A stretch of 64,000 nucleotides of DNA. Source: Diaminobutyricibacter sp. McL0608 (GTDB lineage: Bacteria > Actinomycetota > Actinomycetes > Actinomycetales > Microbacteriaceae). This document shows, in pieces, positions 33,405-42,763 of this stretch (position 1 is its first letter; each line of letters opens with the position of its first letter). Below the pieces are notes generated by a model, which had not been told where the DNA came from, ran no database searches, and saw only the letters and a program-made list of their open reading frames with translations. Location: positions 3,968,001-4,032,000 of the forward strand of contig NZ_CP154826.1 of NCBI RefSeq assembly GCF_039613825.1, read 5' to 3'. The translations under genes and the position numbers were made by a program.

Positions 33405-34523
33405 TCAGCGCACCGGCACCGCCCGCTGCTCCGCCCCGACATACGCGCTGAGGGGGCGGATGAGCGCGTTGGCCTGCAGCTGCTCCATGATGTGGGCGGT
33501 CCACCCGGTGATACGGCTCGCGACGAAGAGCGGCGTGAAGATCTCGGTGTCGAAGCCGATGAGGTTGTAGGCGGGGCCACTCGGATAGTCGAGGTTCGGA
33601 AGGATGCCCTTGGTCGAGGTCATCGCCTCTTCGAGCGCGTCATAGAGTTCGGCCATGTCTGGGCGGTCGTATTCGACGATGAGCGTGTCGAGCGCCGTCT
33701 TCATGGTGGGGACGCGCGAGTCGCCGTTCTTGTAGACGCGGTGGCCGAAGCCCATGATCTTGCGCTTCTCCGTGAGCGCCGTGGCGAGCCAGCCCGCCGC
33801 GTTCTCCGCCGACCCGATCTCGTCGAAGATGTGCATGACCGCTTCATTGGCGCCCCCGTGCAACGGGCCCTTGAGCGCCCCGATCGCACCGACGACGGCC
33901 GAGTACAGGTCGGACAGCGTCGAGGTGATCACCCGGGCGGTGAACGTGCTGGCGTTGAACGAGTGCTCCGCATACAGGATCATCGAGACGTCGAACGCGT
34001 CGACGACGACCTGGCTCGGGACCTCGCCGAAGGTCATGTAGAGGAAGTTGGCCGAGTAGCCGAGGTCGTCGCGCGGCTCCACGACGGCCTGCCCACGGCG
34101 GCGGCGCTGGTCGTACGAGACAATCGCCGGCAGCTGGCCGAAGAGCCGAATCGACTTGTCGAGGTTGGCCTCCCGGCTGGCGTCGGATGCCGCCGGATCG
34201 CTCGCGCCGATGACGCTCACTGCCGTGCGGACCACATCCATCGGATGCGCGGTCAGCGGCAGCTCGTCGACGACGCGCTTGACGCGCTCGTCCAGGCGGC
34301 GATGGGCGCGCTCGCGGTTCTGGAACACCACCAGCTGTTCCGCATCCGGAAGCTCGCCGTTCCACAGCAGGTACGCGACCTCCTCGAACGTGCAGTTCGC
34401 GGCGAGGTCCTGCACGGGATAACCGCGGTAGAGCAGCGAGTTCGTCTCCGGGTTGACCTTCGAGACGCTCGTCGTGTCGACGACGACACCCGCGAGTCCT
34501 TTTCTGATGTCGGGATCGGTCAT
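33405..34523 (-). CDS. prpC: 2-methylcitrate synthase
   Basis: 372 residues, citrate-synthase fold of the short prpC type. His motifs EHSFNASTF and GFGHRVYKNGDSR and the loop LKGPLHGGANEAV carry active-site residues. It joins propionyl-CoA and oxaloacetate. GGAAGGT precedes the ATG. Last gene of prpD-prpB-prpC, 7 bp after prpB; context supports methylcitrate over citrate synthase. Confidence 0.95.
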   Translation of the reverse strand: MTDPDIRKGLAGVVVDTTSVSKVNPETNSLLYRGYPVQDLAANCTFEEVAYLLWNGELPDAEQLVVFQNRERAHRRLDERVKRVVDELPLTAHPMDVVRTAVSVIGASDPAASDASREANLDKSIRLFGQLPAIVSYDQRRRRGQAVVEPRDDLGYSANFLYMTFGEVPSQVVVDAFDVSMILYAEHSFNASTFTARVITSTLSDLYSAVVGAIGALKGPLHGGANEAVMHIFDEIGSAENAAGWLATALTEKRKIMGFGHRVYKNGDSRVPTMKTALDTLIVEYDRPDMAELYDALEEAMTSTKGILPNLDYPSGPAYNLIGFDTEIFTPLFVASRITGWTAHIMEQLQANALIRPLSAYVGAEQRAVPVR

Positions 34524-34530
34524 TGTTCGA

Positions 34531-35436
34531 TTACCTTCCGGTGGGTACTTCGAAGTTGAAGACGGACGTGTCGAAGGTGTTGTACGACTCGTAGTCGAGC
34601 AGCTCATACAGCCGCGCGCGCGTCTGCATTCCGGGCACCTCGGACCGCAGCGACCCTTCGCGCTGGAGCGTCTCGAGCCCGCGCTCGGCCGCGCCCATCG
34701 CGATGCGCAGCAGCGAGACCGGGTAGATCACGATGTTGATGCCGACGTTCGCGAGCTGCTCCGTGCTGAACAGCTCGCTCTTGCCGAACTCGGTCATGTT
34801 GGCGAGCACGGGCACGTCGACCGCCGCGCGAATCGCCTCGAACTCGCCGAGGTCGGCCATGGCTTCGGGGAAGATCGCGTCGGCCCCGGCGTCGACGAGT
34901 GCCTTCGCGCGGTCGATCGCCGCCTGCAGGCCTTCGATCGCCCGCACATCTGTGCGCGCCATGATGAGCAGATTCGGGTCGCGCCGTGCATCCACTGCGG
35001 CTCGGATGCGCTTGGTCGACGTCGCAAGGTCGACGACTGCTTTGCCATCGAGGTGGCCGCACCGCTTCGGGTTGACCTGGTCTTCGATGTGGAGGCCGGA
35101 GACCCCTGCGTCTTCGAGGGTCTGCACGGTCCGCGCGACGTTCATCGGCTCGCCGAAGCCGGTGTCGGCGTCGATCAGAGTGGGCAGGTCGGTCATCCGG
35201 CTGATCTGCTGGCCTCGGCCGGCGACCTCGGAGAGCGTCGTGAGGCCGATGTCGGGAAGCCCCAGGTCGGCGGCGATGACGGCGCCCGAGATGTAGACGC
35301 CTTCGAAGCCCTTGTTTTGGATGAGGCGGGCGCTGAGCGGGTTGAACGCGCCGGGGAAGCGCAGCAGCTCACCGCTGGCGAGGTCGGCGCGCAGCTTCGC
35401 GCGCTTGTCGGCGGGGGTGATAGAGGAGTACAGCAT
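34531..35436 (-). CDS. prpB: 2-methylisocitrate lyase
   Basis: 301 residues of the isocitrate-lyase/PEP-mutase family. The active-site loop is KRCGHLDGK, with DADTGFGEP for Mg2+ binding. It splits 2-methylisocitrate to pyruvate and succinate. ATG overlaps the prpD stop (ATGA); AAGGGA upstream. Confidence 0.95.
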   Translation of the reverse strand: MLYSSITPADKRAKLRADLASGELLRFPGAFNPLSARLIQNKGFEGVYISGAVIAADLGLPDIGLTTLSEVAGRGQQISRMTDLPTLIDADTGFGEPMNVARTVQTLEDAGVSGLHIEDQVNPKRCGHLDGKAVVDLATSTKRIRAAVDARRDPNLLIMARTDVRAIEGLQAAIDRAKALVDAGADAIFPEAMADLGEFEAIRAAVDVPVLANMTEFGKSELFSTEQLANVGINIVIYPVSLLRIAMGAAERGLETLQREGSLRSEVPGMQTRARLYELLDYESYNTFDTSVFNFEVPTGR

Positions 35437-36938
35437 CAGAACAGTCCCTTCGGGCCGGGAGTCAGCACCCCGGCTTTCGCGATGAAGTTGAGGCCGTCGA
35501 GCTCCCCGGCTTTCAGCTCGGTCAGGCGCTGGACGGTGTCGAGGAAACGCTCGATCTCGGCCGGTTCGAGAACCGGGGCGGCGAGCATCCGGAACTTGCG
35601 GATGTAGTCAACACGGGCGAACGGACGGGCGCCGAGTGGATGCGCGTCGGCGACCGCGATCTCGTCGACGATCCGCGAACCGTCGGCGAGCTCGATCTCG
35701 ACGCGACCGCCGAACGCCTTCTCGGCCGGGTCGTTGGAGTGGTAGCGCCGCGTCCACTCGGCATCCTCCTGCGTGGTGACCTTGTGCCAGAGTTCGACGG
35801 TGTCGGGCCGGCCGGCGCGCTCGGGGGAGTAGGACTTCTCGTGGTCCCACTCGCCGTCCTGCAGGGCGACGGTGAAGATGTACGGGATCGAGTGGTCGAG
35901 TGTCTCGCGGCTCGCGGTCGGGTCGTACTTCTGTGGATCGTTCGCGCCCGAGCCGATCACGTAGTGGGTGTGGTGCGAGGTGTGGATGACGATCGCGGTC
36001 ACGTTCGCCGGGTCAGTGAGCTCAGGATGCTCGTTGTGCAGCCTGCGGGCCAGGTCGATCCAGGCCTGTGCCTGATATTCGGCCGAGTGCTCCTTCGTGT
36101 AGGTGTCGAGGATGCCGCGCTTCGCTTCGCCCTTTTCGGGCAAAGCTACTACGTAGCTGGCCGATGGACCATCCAGCATCCACGCGATGACGCCATCCTC
36201 ACCCTCATAGATCGGGGTGGGGCTGGTCTGCCCGCGCATCGCCCGGTCGATCGCTTCGACCGCCATCTTCCCTGCGAACGCGGGCGCGTGCGCCTTCCAC
36301 GTCGAGATCTCGCCCTTGCGCGACTGCCGGGTGGCGGTGGTGGTGTGCAGCGCCTGGCCCACGGCCTGGAAGATCGTCTCGGTGTCGAGGCCGAGCAGCG
36401 TTCCGATGCCCGCGGCGGCGGACGGGCCGAGGTGGGCGACATGGTCGATCTTGTGCTTGTGCAGGCTGATCGCTTTCACGAGGTCGACCTGGATCTCGTA
36501 GCCGGTCGCGATGCCGCGGATGAGCGCGGCGCCGTCTTTTCCCGCGTGCTGGGCGACCGCGAGGATCGGCGGGATGTTGTCGCCCGGGTGCGAATACTCG
36601 GCCGCGAGGAAGGTGTCGTGGTAGTCGAGTTCGCGCACCGCAACACCGTTCGCCCACGCTGCCCACTCGGGGCTGACGTGGTCGTCGATGCCGAAGACGG
36701 TCGAGCCGGGAGCGGCCGGGTGGGCTTCGGCCTGCGAGCGGGCGGCGATCGCGGGGCCACGGGTGATGGAGGCCGCGGCGACGGCAGCGTTGTCGATGAT
36801 GCGGTTGATGACCATCTCGGTCACCTCGGGGCTGACCGCGACGGGGTCGGTCGCCACCTCGGCGATCTTCCACGCCAGCTGGTCTTCGCGGGCGAGATTC
36901 TCTTCGCTCTTGTGTACTCGTACCTCGTGGAGCTTCAC
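35436..36938 (-). CDS. prpD: 2-methylcitrate dehydratase
   Basis: 500 residues of the MmgE/PrpD family: [20 protein letters not shown] near residue 105 and later [13 protein letters not shown]. It dehydrates 2-methylcitrate to 2-methylaconitate. GTG start with GAGGAAGAG upstream, overlapping the GntR stop. Length fits the bacterial enzyme. Confidence 0.95.
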   Translation of the reverse strand: MKLHEVRVHKSEENLAREDQLAWKIAEVATDPVAVSPEVTEMVINRIIDNAAVAAASITRGPAIAARSQAEAHPAAPGSTVFGIDDHVSPEWAAWANGVAVRELDYHDTFLAAEYSHPGDNIPPILAVAQHAGKDGAALIRGIATGYEIQVDLVKAISLHKHKIDHVAHLGPSAAAGIGTLLGLDTETIFQAVGQALHTTTATRQSRKGEISTWKAHAPAFAGKMAVEAIDRAMRGQTSPTPIYEGEDGVIAWMLDGPSASYVVALPEKGEAKRGILDTYTKEHSAEYQAQAWIDLARRLHNEHPELTDPANVTAIVIHTSHHTHYVIGSGANDPQKYDPTASRETLDHSIPYIFTVALQDGEWDHEKSYSPERAGRPDTVELWHKVTTQEDAEWTRRYHSNDPAEKAFGGRVEIELADGSRIVDEIAVADAHPLGARPFARVDYIRKFRMLAAPVLEPAEIERFLDTVQRLTELKAGELDGLNFIAKAGVLTPGPKGLF

Positions 36939-37606
36939 TTCTCTTCCTCTCTCACGTTCGTGAGTCGTTCGGCGGAGGCCAGCACGCTGTGCAGGCTCCG
37001 ATACAAATGGACCTGGGTGGCGGATGCGGCGAGCTCGGCATCGCCTTCGATGATCGCTTCGACGATGAGCAGGTGCTCCTCGGCCGCGGTGCGCAACCGA
37101 TCGAGATCGTCGCGGGAGACCCGGCGGATGCGCACCAGATGCGGGCGCAGGTTTCGTAGCGTGGAGACGAGGTACGGGTTGCCGGTGGCTTCGTCAACGG
37201 CCAGATCGAAGCGGGCCACCAGGTCGTAGTAGCGCTCGTGGGCCGGGTCGCCGTCGGCGAGAAGCTGGGGTGAGGCTCGGAACTCGTCGCGCAGCCCGAG
37301 GAACACGTCTTCGTCGCGATTGCGTGCAGCGAGGCGGGCAGCCTCCTGTTCGAGGACCCGGCGCAGATCGAAGAGCTGGCGGATGCTCTCGACGGAGACC
37401 GTCGTGACGACCAGGCCGCGGCCGCGCTGTGCGGCGACCAGGCCATCCGCCCCCAGCCGGGCGAGCGCCTCGCGCACCGGAGTGCGGGAGACGCCGAGGC
37501 GTTCGGACTGCTCCACTTCCTGCAGCACGGTGCCCGGCGCCAGGCGCCATTCCATGATGTCGTCGCGGAGCGAGGCGTACGCGCGGTCGCTTGCTTTGGT
37601 CGCCAT
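36935..37606 (-). CDS. GntR-family (FCD) regulator of the prp operon
   Basis: 223 residues: winged helix ([39 protein letters not shown]) and C-terminal FCD domain. It heads the prp operon. Start at 37606 chosen for AAAGGA 5 bp upstream. A GTGTATACAC palindrome directly ahead suggests autoregulation; effector could be a methylcitrate-cycle acid. Confidence 0.9.
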   Translation of the reverse strand: MATKASDRAYASLRDDIMEWRLAPGTVLQEVEQSERLGVSRTPVREALARLGADGLVAAQRGRGLVVTTVSVESIRQLFDLRRVLEQEAARLAARNRDEDVFLGLRDEFRASPQLLADGDPAHERYYDLVARFDLAVDEATGNPYLVSTLRNLRPHLVRIRRVSRDDLDRLRTAAEEHLLIVEAIIEGDAELAASATQVHLYRSLHSVLASAERLTNVREEEK

Positions 37607-37617
37607 TCGGTCCTTTC

Positions 37618-37627
37618 GTGTATACAC
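37618..37627. promoter_or_regulatory. GTGTATACAC operator of the prp GntR gene
   Basis: A perfect 10-bp palindrome with GTATAC core, 11-21 bp before the GntR ATG. It matches the core of the site ahead of the hpa operon and is a natural FCD-type site. Confidence 0.6.
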
Positions 37628-37679
37628 AACGTACGCCTGAAGGCCCGTTTCGGTCAATTCGCGACAATCACGATGGCCT

Positions 37680-37747
37680 ATGTATACGTTAGTCGGCCGA
37701 GTCCAAACGAGGGCGCACGATCACCACTTAAAACATGTACACGTTAG
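37680..37747. repeat. Pair of ATGTAYACGTTAG direct repeats
   Basis: ATGTATACGTTAG (37680-37692) and ATGTACACGTTAG (37735-37747) differ at one base and lie 55 bp apart, a distance near five helical turns. They occupy the gap between the divergent prp regulator and toxin-antitoxin genes and may be regulator sites; the first contains the GTATAC core. Confidence 0.5.
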
Positions 37748-37773
37748 AGTGCTCAATTTGGTACGGTTGGGGC

Positions 37774-38076
37774 ATGTCAACTGCAGCTCACCTGCCAATG
37801 CTGCCGGTTCTTCCGAGCAACGAGGCGCGAACCGAACTGCCCAAGGCACTCAAGCGATTCCGGGCAGATGGGGCGCTTGCACAACCGATGCTATTCGGGT
37901 CACATCGCCGTCCGGAAGCGGTGGTGATCCCATTCGCGCTCTACTCCCAGCTGTTGCCGGTGATCGAGGATCTCGAGATCGCACAGCTGGTGCAGGCTCG
38001 CCAGGCGGCCGGTCCGTCGACGCCGCTGGCGGACATCGCCGAGGGTTTGGGACTTGACCCGGCTGACTACGCGTAG
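37774..38076 (+). CDS. Phd/YefM-type antitoxin
   Basis: 100 residues. PSNEARTELPKALKRFRADG is the DNA-binding N-terminus, HRRPEAVVIPFALYSQLLPV the following core, and a disordered acidic tail ends LGLDPADYA. It binds the downstream RelE-like protein and the promoter. Start at 37774 rather than the earlier ATG at 37735, which lies in the promoter repeats. Confidence 0.8.
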   Translation: MSTAAHLPMLPVLPSNEARTELPKALKRFRADGALAQPMLFGSHRRPEAVVIPFALYSQLLPVIEDLEIAQLVQARQAAGPSTPLADIAEGLGLDPADYA

Positions 38077-38423
38077 TGGCAGGCACGTTGGCCCTGCGCG
38101 CGCTGCCAGGGTTTCAGGAGGACATGTATGCCCTTCCAGATGATCGAACCCGCAAGGTGGCGTTGGACATGCTGGTGCTCGTCCGCGACGGGAAGGCTCG
38201 CGGGGTGCGCCTTGACTCACGGGTCGCGACTGGCGATCTGACTGATTGTTTCAAGTTGTACTTCGACCCGGACGGGTCGCAGAGGCCTCGGTTCCGTCTT
38301 GTCTACCGGTACACACCGGACGAGGTGCAGGCGGTCGCGCTGGAGGCTGTTGCGGTTGGGCGTCGGCAGGGGCTGGATGTGTATGTGACGGCGGCCGATC
38401 GACTTGGCCGGGGCGACGATTAG
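38076..38423 (+). CDS. RelE/ParE-superfamily-like toxin
   Basis: 115 residues with a RelE-like pattern: ALPGFQEDMYALPDDRTRK, ALDMLVLVRDG, then RFRLVYRYTPDEVQAVALEA as the final strands. GTG overlaps the antitoxin stop by one base. Such proteins cleave mRNA on the ribosome or poison gyrase; which applies is not clear. Confidence 0.75.
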   Translation: MAGTLALRALPGFQEDMYALPDDRTRKVALDMLVLVRDGKARGVRLDSRVATGDLTDCFKLYFDPDGSQRPRFRLVYRYTPDEVQAVALEAVAVGRRQGLDVYVTAADRLGRGDD

Positions 38424-38639
38424 GTGACATCGATGGACGCGTCGACCCCAAGCGAATCGGATGCTCGGCAAATCAGCGACAAACTGACTGACGCCGACGA
38501 GGAGCGCTACGCCCAGGCCGCGGATTGGGCCGAAAGCGTGGAGGGCCTCCCCGCGGCCGCAAAGATCCTCGACGCGACGATCGCCCGAGACGGACGGGAA
38601 CTCGTGGAGGAGCTGAGCCGGAGGGTGCCCATAGGTTGA
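38424..38639 (+). CDS. Third small gene of the toxin-antitoxin operon
   Basis: 71 residues, acidic and helical (TDADEERYAQAADWAESVEG), starting at a GTG that directly abuts the toxin stop; an ATG at 38433 is also possible. Not a known antitoxin type. It may be an accessory chaperone-like factor or unrelated. Confidence 0.6.
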   Translation: MTSMDASTPSESDARQISDKLTDADEERYAQAADWAESVEGLPAAAKILDATIARDGRELVEELSRRVPIG

Positions 38640-38657
38640 CCGCCTACAGTCGCGAGT

Positions 38658-39635
38658 GTGGCTGCGGGCAACGAACTCTCCAGGGCGGCATCCGATCGCG
38701 CCGAACTCGCAGAGCTTCAGGAACAGTTGCGCTCCTACGGGCTGGTGGCCGCCGCGGTGTGGCAGGTCGGACAGTGGCAGCAGATCAACGCGTACAACTC
38801 GACGGTGGCGGGCAACTACGGAAGGTCAGCCGTCCCGCTCGAGGCCGTGCTGCCGACCCTTCACTCCTTCCGCGACGCCCAGCAATGGCTGCCGGTCACC
38901 GTCAGCGGAACGTACTCGACAGCCCAACAGTTCGTCGTGCGCAACCGAACGTGTGCGAACATCGACGGCTCCGAGGTATTTACGCCGCTGCGCACTGCGG
39001 CCGGCAGCATGTTCCTCATCGACCGCGGCTGTGTCGCGGGCGGCGCGATTCCCGCACCGCCGGCGGGCGTCGTCAGTGTGACCGCGCGCCTCATTGCGGG
39101 TGAGGCGTACAAGGGCCGCCCGTTCGGAAACCAACTCGATTCGGTCGACCTCGCCCAGGCCGCAAGCAGACTCGACGTCCCGACCTACACCGGCGCCTAC
39201 GGACTCCTCGTGTCGCAGGAGCCCGCCCCGGCGAAGGTATTGGAGCCCGTGATCTCGGGTCGGCCGATCCTGGACTCCAGCGGGCAGAGCGCGACCACCT
39301 TCGCCATCGGGCTCTACCTGATCGTCGGGCTCGTCATCTTCGGATTCGCCGTTCGCGAGAAGTTCCGCTGGGTCAACCGCTTCGATCCGCGACTCTGGCG
39401 GCGCGAACTGAAACGCATCCAGAGGCTCGCCCGCAAGCCCTACACCGAAGAGGAACTCGAAGACCAGTGGATCGACCGTGGAGCGGCCTCGGACCCGACG
39501 AACCCCCGCACCATTGATGGCGCGGGTGTTGGCGAGGTCGGCGGTCGGGTCGCGATCGAGGAGCACGAGGTCCGCACGCAGGCCGGGAGTGATGCGACCA
39601 CGATCATCCAGCCCGAACTGCCGCGCAGCCAGTGA
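38658..39635 (+). CDS. SURF1-family-like protein, N-terminus atypical, C-terminal tail extended
   Basis: 325 residues. QQWLPVTVSGTY, QFVVRNRTC, VFTPLRTAAGSMFLIDRGCV and a late membrane helix (FAIGLYLIVGLVIFGFAV) match SURF1, the cytochrome oxidase assembly factor. The usual first membrane helix is absent; a soluble helix replaces it. The last 45 residues run antisense through an amidohydrolase remnant, so the tail is probably not ancestral. TACAGT ends 7 bp before the GTG, a leaderless layout. May be a decayed or chimeric gene. Confidence 0.7.
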   Translation: MAAGNELSRAASDRAELAELQEQLRSYGLVAAAVWQVGQWQQINAYNSTVAGNYGRSAVPLEAVLPTLHSFRDAQQWLPVTVSGTYSTAQQFVVRNRTCANIDGSEVFTPLRTAAGSMFLIDRGCVAGGAIPAPPAGVVSVTARLIAGEAYKGRPFGNQLDSVDLAQAASRLDVPTYTGAYGLLVSQEPAPAKVLEPVISGRPILDSSGQSATTFAIGLYLIVGLVIFGFAVREKFRWVNRFDPRLWRRELKRIQRLARKPYTEEELEDQWIDRGAASDPTNPRTIDGAGVGEVGGRVAIEEHEVRTQAGSDATTIIQPELPRSQ

Positions 39636-39716
39636 GGTCGCGGCGTTCAACACCTCGACCGGTGTGAGCCCGGCATCGACCATGTGCCCGAGCTCGTCGG
39701 AGGGTGGACGGGCCTC
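39500..39716 (-). pseudogene. 3' remnant of an amidohydrolase gene
   Basis: The reverse strand reads DELGHMVDAGLTPVEVLNAA, then GRITPGLRADLVLLDRDPT, the unmistakable C-terminal end of an imidazolonepropionase-like amidohydrolase. The remaining 300 or more residues are missing: the fragment begins at the very end of the AraC gene. It overlaps antisense the tail of the SURF1-like frame. A deletion or insertion junction is implied. Confidence 0.8.
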
Positions 39717-40629
39717 AGGCGCCGGCCGCGCGCCGGAACCGGGCCGGCGTCGACCCCGTCTGCTGACGGAAAGCGCGTGAGAACGCCGACTCCGACTTGA
39801 ACCCGACCTCTGCCGCCACGCCCGCGACCGTGAAGCTGGTCGTCTGAAGCAGATCGGCGGCGACCATGAGCCGGACTCTCGTGACGAAAGCGCCGAAAGT
39901 GGTCCCGGTGCTGCGCTCGAACTGGCGGATGAACGTCGCCCGCGACATCGAAGTGAGCCGGCTCATTCGCGCGATCGACCAGTCACCGCCCGGGTTGTCG
40001 AGCACGCGTTCGATGACGCGGACGATGGCCGTATTCGCCGACGCCGTCCAGAGCGCCGCGTCGGTCGTCGTGCCGCGCGCCGTGCGCAGGATCATGGTGA
40101 GCAGGATGCTCGAGAGTGACGAGAGGATCGCTGCGGTTCCCTCGCCCTCGCTGGCCGCCTCGGTTCGCATGAGTGAGCTGAGCATCCGCAGTGCAGCATC
40201 CGTCTCCGGGGTCTCGCCGAACGAGATGTGGACGGGCTCCGGCAGGCTCTTGAAGAGGATCGCCCCCGCGCCTGGGCCGAACGTGTAGTGGCCGCAGAAC
40301 AGGTCGATCACCGGGGTTCCGACGCCGTCGGTCAATGTCGTGGTGAATGCGTTACCCTGCCTTTCCGCAATGCCGCGAAGGTGACCAGGCCCGGACGTGA
40401 TGATCCGGTGGGGTTCCCCTCCCGGAATGAGGACGACGTCGCCCGGCCGGAGCTCGAGCAGATGCGCCCCGACCTGCAGCTGGCAGGTGCCTTCGAGGAG
40501 CACATGAAACGGCGCGGTGCGTTCGCTCTCATACGACACGTCCATCGCGGTCGACCTGCTCAGCAGGCAGTGCTTGTCGAGCGACGCGTCGACGCGCGCG
40601 AGGCGGATCAGGTGACTGACAGCATCCAT
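39715..40629 (-). CDS. AraC-family regulator with cupin domain, RclR-like
   Basis: 304 residues. An N-terminal cupin-like domain (GDVVLIPGGEPHRI) and a C-terminal double helix-turn-helix (ARMSRLTSMSRATFIRQFER, VAAEVGFKSESAFSRAFRQQ). Divergent from an RclA-like gene, as rclR is in E. coli. Cys21 occurs at the position of a redox-sensing Cys of RclR, but the second one (89) is Glu here; other Cys are at 49 and about 112. Sensing of reactive chlorine or other oxidants is an inference. Confidence 0.85.
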   Translation of the reverse strand: MDAVSHLIRLARVDASLDKHCLLSRSTAMDVSYESERTAPFHVLLEGTCQLQVGAHLLELRPGDVVLIPGGEPHRIITSGPGHLRGIAERQGNAFTTTLTDGVGTPVIDLFCGHYTFGPGAGAILFKSLPEPVHISFGETPETDAALRMLSSLMRTEAASEGEGTAAILSSLSSILLTMILRTARGTTTDAALWTASANTAIVRVIERVLDNPGGDWSIARMSRLTSMSRATFIRQFERSTGTTFGAFVTRVRLMVAADLLQTTSFTVAGVAAEVGFKSESAFSRAFRQQTGSTPARFRRAAGA

Positions 40630-40656
40630 ATGAGACTTTCGGGCAGAAAGATGAGA
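40630..40656. promoter_or_regulatory. ATGAGA direct repeats in the rclR-like/rclA-like promoter
   Basis: ATGAGACTTT (40630) and ATGAGATAAA (40651) repeat 21 bp apart, two helical turns, as AraC-family sites do. CTTTC (40636-40640) and GAAAG (40646-40650) form an inverted pair between them. Confidence 0.5.
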
Positions 40657-40700
40657 TAAAACAGCCTACATCGCGCGGTCGCGAATCGTTGACTAGAGGC

Positions 40701-42095
40701 ATGGAAACAACGAACCTGTCAGCAGACGTCCTCGTCATCGGTTTCGGCAAAGGCGGCAAGACTGCGGCGCACGCGCTCAGCGATGCCGGGCGGCGCGTGA
40801 TCCTCGTCGAGCAGTCCGAGAACATGTACGGCGGAACCTGCCCGAACGTCGGGTGCGTCCCGACGAAGATGCTCGTGCACTATTCGGGCGCGAAGCGACT
40901 CGAAGACGACGCGCAGGAGTTCTTCGCCAACTCCGTCGCCGGTGTCCGCAGATTGACGAGTGCCTTCCGTGCCGGCAACTTCGACGGACTCAACGGCAAG
41001 GACACCGCAACCGTCATCACGGGGACCGCGCGCTTCATCGACGCGAACACCGTCGCAGTCGGAGACGGTGACGACCGCATCACCGTGACGGCTCCCACCA
41101 TCCTCATCAACACGGGATCCGAACCCGTCCTCCCGCCGATCCCGGGCCTCGCGGACAGCCGCCACCTGGTCAGCAGCACCGACCTCATCCAGAACGACCG
41201 ACTGCCCCGGCAGCTGGTCGTCATCGGCGGCGGCTACCTCGGGCTCGAATTCGCCGCCATCTACCAGCACTTCGGCACCCAGGTGACCGTGCTGGAGGCG
41301 GCAGGACGGCTGCTCGGCAGGGAGGACACGGATGTCGCGGAGGTTGCGACCGGGATCCTCGCCGGCGACGGCATCCAGCTCATCACCGGCGCATCCGTCG
41401 TCGAGGTCATCGACAACGAAGGCGCCGCATCGGTCGTATATGTGAAGGACGGGGAGCGTCACACCATCGCGGCCGACGCCATCCTGTCCGCGGTCGGGCG
41501 GAAACCGGCGACCTCGGGCCTCGGTCTCGAGGTGGCGGGCGTGAAGACGACGGCGCGGGGCGCCATCCAGGTCGACGAACGCCTGCACACCAGCCAGCCA
41601 CACATCTTCGCTCTCGGCGATGTCAACGGTGGCCCGCAGTTCACCTATGTGGCACTGGACGACGCGCGCATCGTGCTCGATGAGCTTCTCGGCGACGGGA
41701 CGCGCACCACCAGCGACCGGGTCGCCGTTCCGCACACGCTGTTCATGACGCCGCCCCTCGCGACCGTCGGACTCACCGAGACGGATGCTCGGCTTCAGGG
41801 CCGGAACATCACGGTCGCCCGCGAGAACGTCGCCGACATCATCGCGATGCCCCGTGCCTACACGGTTGAAGAGACGCGCGGCGTGATGAAGTTCATCATC
41901 GATGCCGACACCGACCTGATCCTCGGCGCCGCTCTGCTCAGCATCGACGCCCAGGAACTCATCAACACCGTCGCCCTGGCCATGCGGCAGAACATCACCG
42001 CCACCGAGCTCCGGACCTCGATCTACACGCATCCGAGTTCGACGGAAGCGTTCAACGAGGTGCTCGGCACAGTCGTGAGTGCTGGGGTGAACTGA
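40701..42095 (+). CDS. RclA-like flavoprotein disulfide reductase
   Basis: 464 residues of the pyridine nucleotide-disulfide reductase family: FAD fold IGFGKGGKTAAHAL, redox pair in GGTCPNVGCVPTK, NAD fold VIGGGYLGLEFAA and FALGDVNGG. Length and lack of lipoamide-specific features fit RclA, a thiol/copper reductase of oxidant defence. ATG at 40701 chosen; a TTG four codons earlier is possible. Divergent from the AraC gene. Confidence 0.85.
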   Translation: METTNLSADVLVIGFGKGGKTAAHALSDAGRRVILVEQSENMYGGTCPNVGCVPTKMLVHYSGAKRLEDDAQEFFANSVAGVRRLTSAFRAGNFDGLNGKDTATVITGTARFIDANTVAVGDGDDRITVTAPTILINTGSEPVLPPIPGLADSRHLVSSTDLIQNDRLPRQLVVIGGGYLGLEFAAIYQHFGTQVTVLEAAGRLLGREDTDVAEVATGILAGDGIQLITGASVVEVIDNEGAASVVYVKDGERHTIAADAILSAVGRKPATSGLGLEVAGVKTTARGAIQVDERLHTSQPHIFALGDVNGGPQFTYVALDDARIVLDELLGDGTRTTSDRVAVPHTLFMTPPLATVGLTETDARLQGRNITVARENVADIIAMPRAYTVEETRGVMKFIIDADTDLILGAALLSIDAQELINTVALAMRQNITATELRTSIYTHPSSTEAFNEVLGTVVSAGVN

Positions 42096-42132
42096 CGCGC
42101 CCTCCTCCAGCGTCGATGCGCCGGAGGGTCGG

Positions 42133-42741
42133 TCACAGCGCCTTCGGTGCCTGGTCCGACTCTCCGGTGGCGGGCGCGGAGGGGAGCGCGGCGGCGGCCA
42201 GCGAGCGGGCCATCGCGTGCGCATCCGGTACCGCGTCCAGCGCGTTGTAGGTGGCGAAGAAGGCCTGCTGCATCGCTGCGCCGGCCGCGAGCCTGGCTAC
42301 GGCATCCGTGTCGAGCGCGTCTGGCAGGCGGCTCGCATCCACCTCGCCGTCGAGATAGGCGCGAACGGCGCGCACAGGTCCCTCCGGTCCGGCGTTCCGG
42401 GCGCGCATCCCCTCGCGCTGCACCGCCAGCAGTTCGGGCGACCCGAAGATGGATGCCGCGATCGGGAATGTCAGCACGTAGAAGTGCATGAGCTGCTCGA
42501 TGATCGCTGCGAGGTTCTCGTGCACGGTGGCAGTTCCGACCAGCTCCGCGGGGGAGGAGAACGACGGTATCCGCTCTTTGAGCACGCGGAGGAAGATCTC
42601 CTGCTTGTCGTCGAAGTGCTTGTACAACGTGGCTTCGGAGTAGCCGGCGGCGCGGGCGATCTCCTTGGTCGTGGAGCCTGCGAGGCCGCGCTCGCGCATG
42701 ACCGCGACGGCGGCGTCGAGGATCTTCTCGCGAGTGCTCAT
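42133..42741 (-). CDS. TetR-family repressor
   Basis: 202 residues; helix-turn-helix in residues about 5-50 (KILDAAVAVMRERGLAGSTT, GYSEATLYKHFDDKQEIF). Divergent from an NAD(P)-binding gene whose promoter carries two palindromes of the kind TetR proteins bind, so it is almost certainly their ligand. Inducer unknown. Confidence 0.92.
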   Translation of the reverse strand: MSTREKILDAAVAVMRERGLAGSTTKEIARAAGYSEATLYKHFDDKQEIFLRVLKERIPSFSSPAELVGTATVHENLAAIIEQLMHFYVLTFPIAASIFGSPELLAVQREGMRARNAGPEGPVRAVRAYLDGEVDASRLPDALDTDAVARLAAGAAMQQAFFATYNALDAVPDAHAMARSLAAAALPSAPATGESDQAPKAL

Positions 42742-42763
42742 GTGGTCTCCGTGCCGGACGGGC

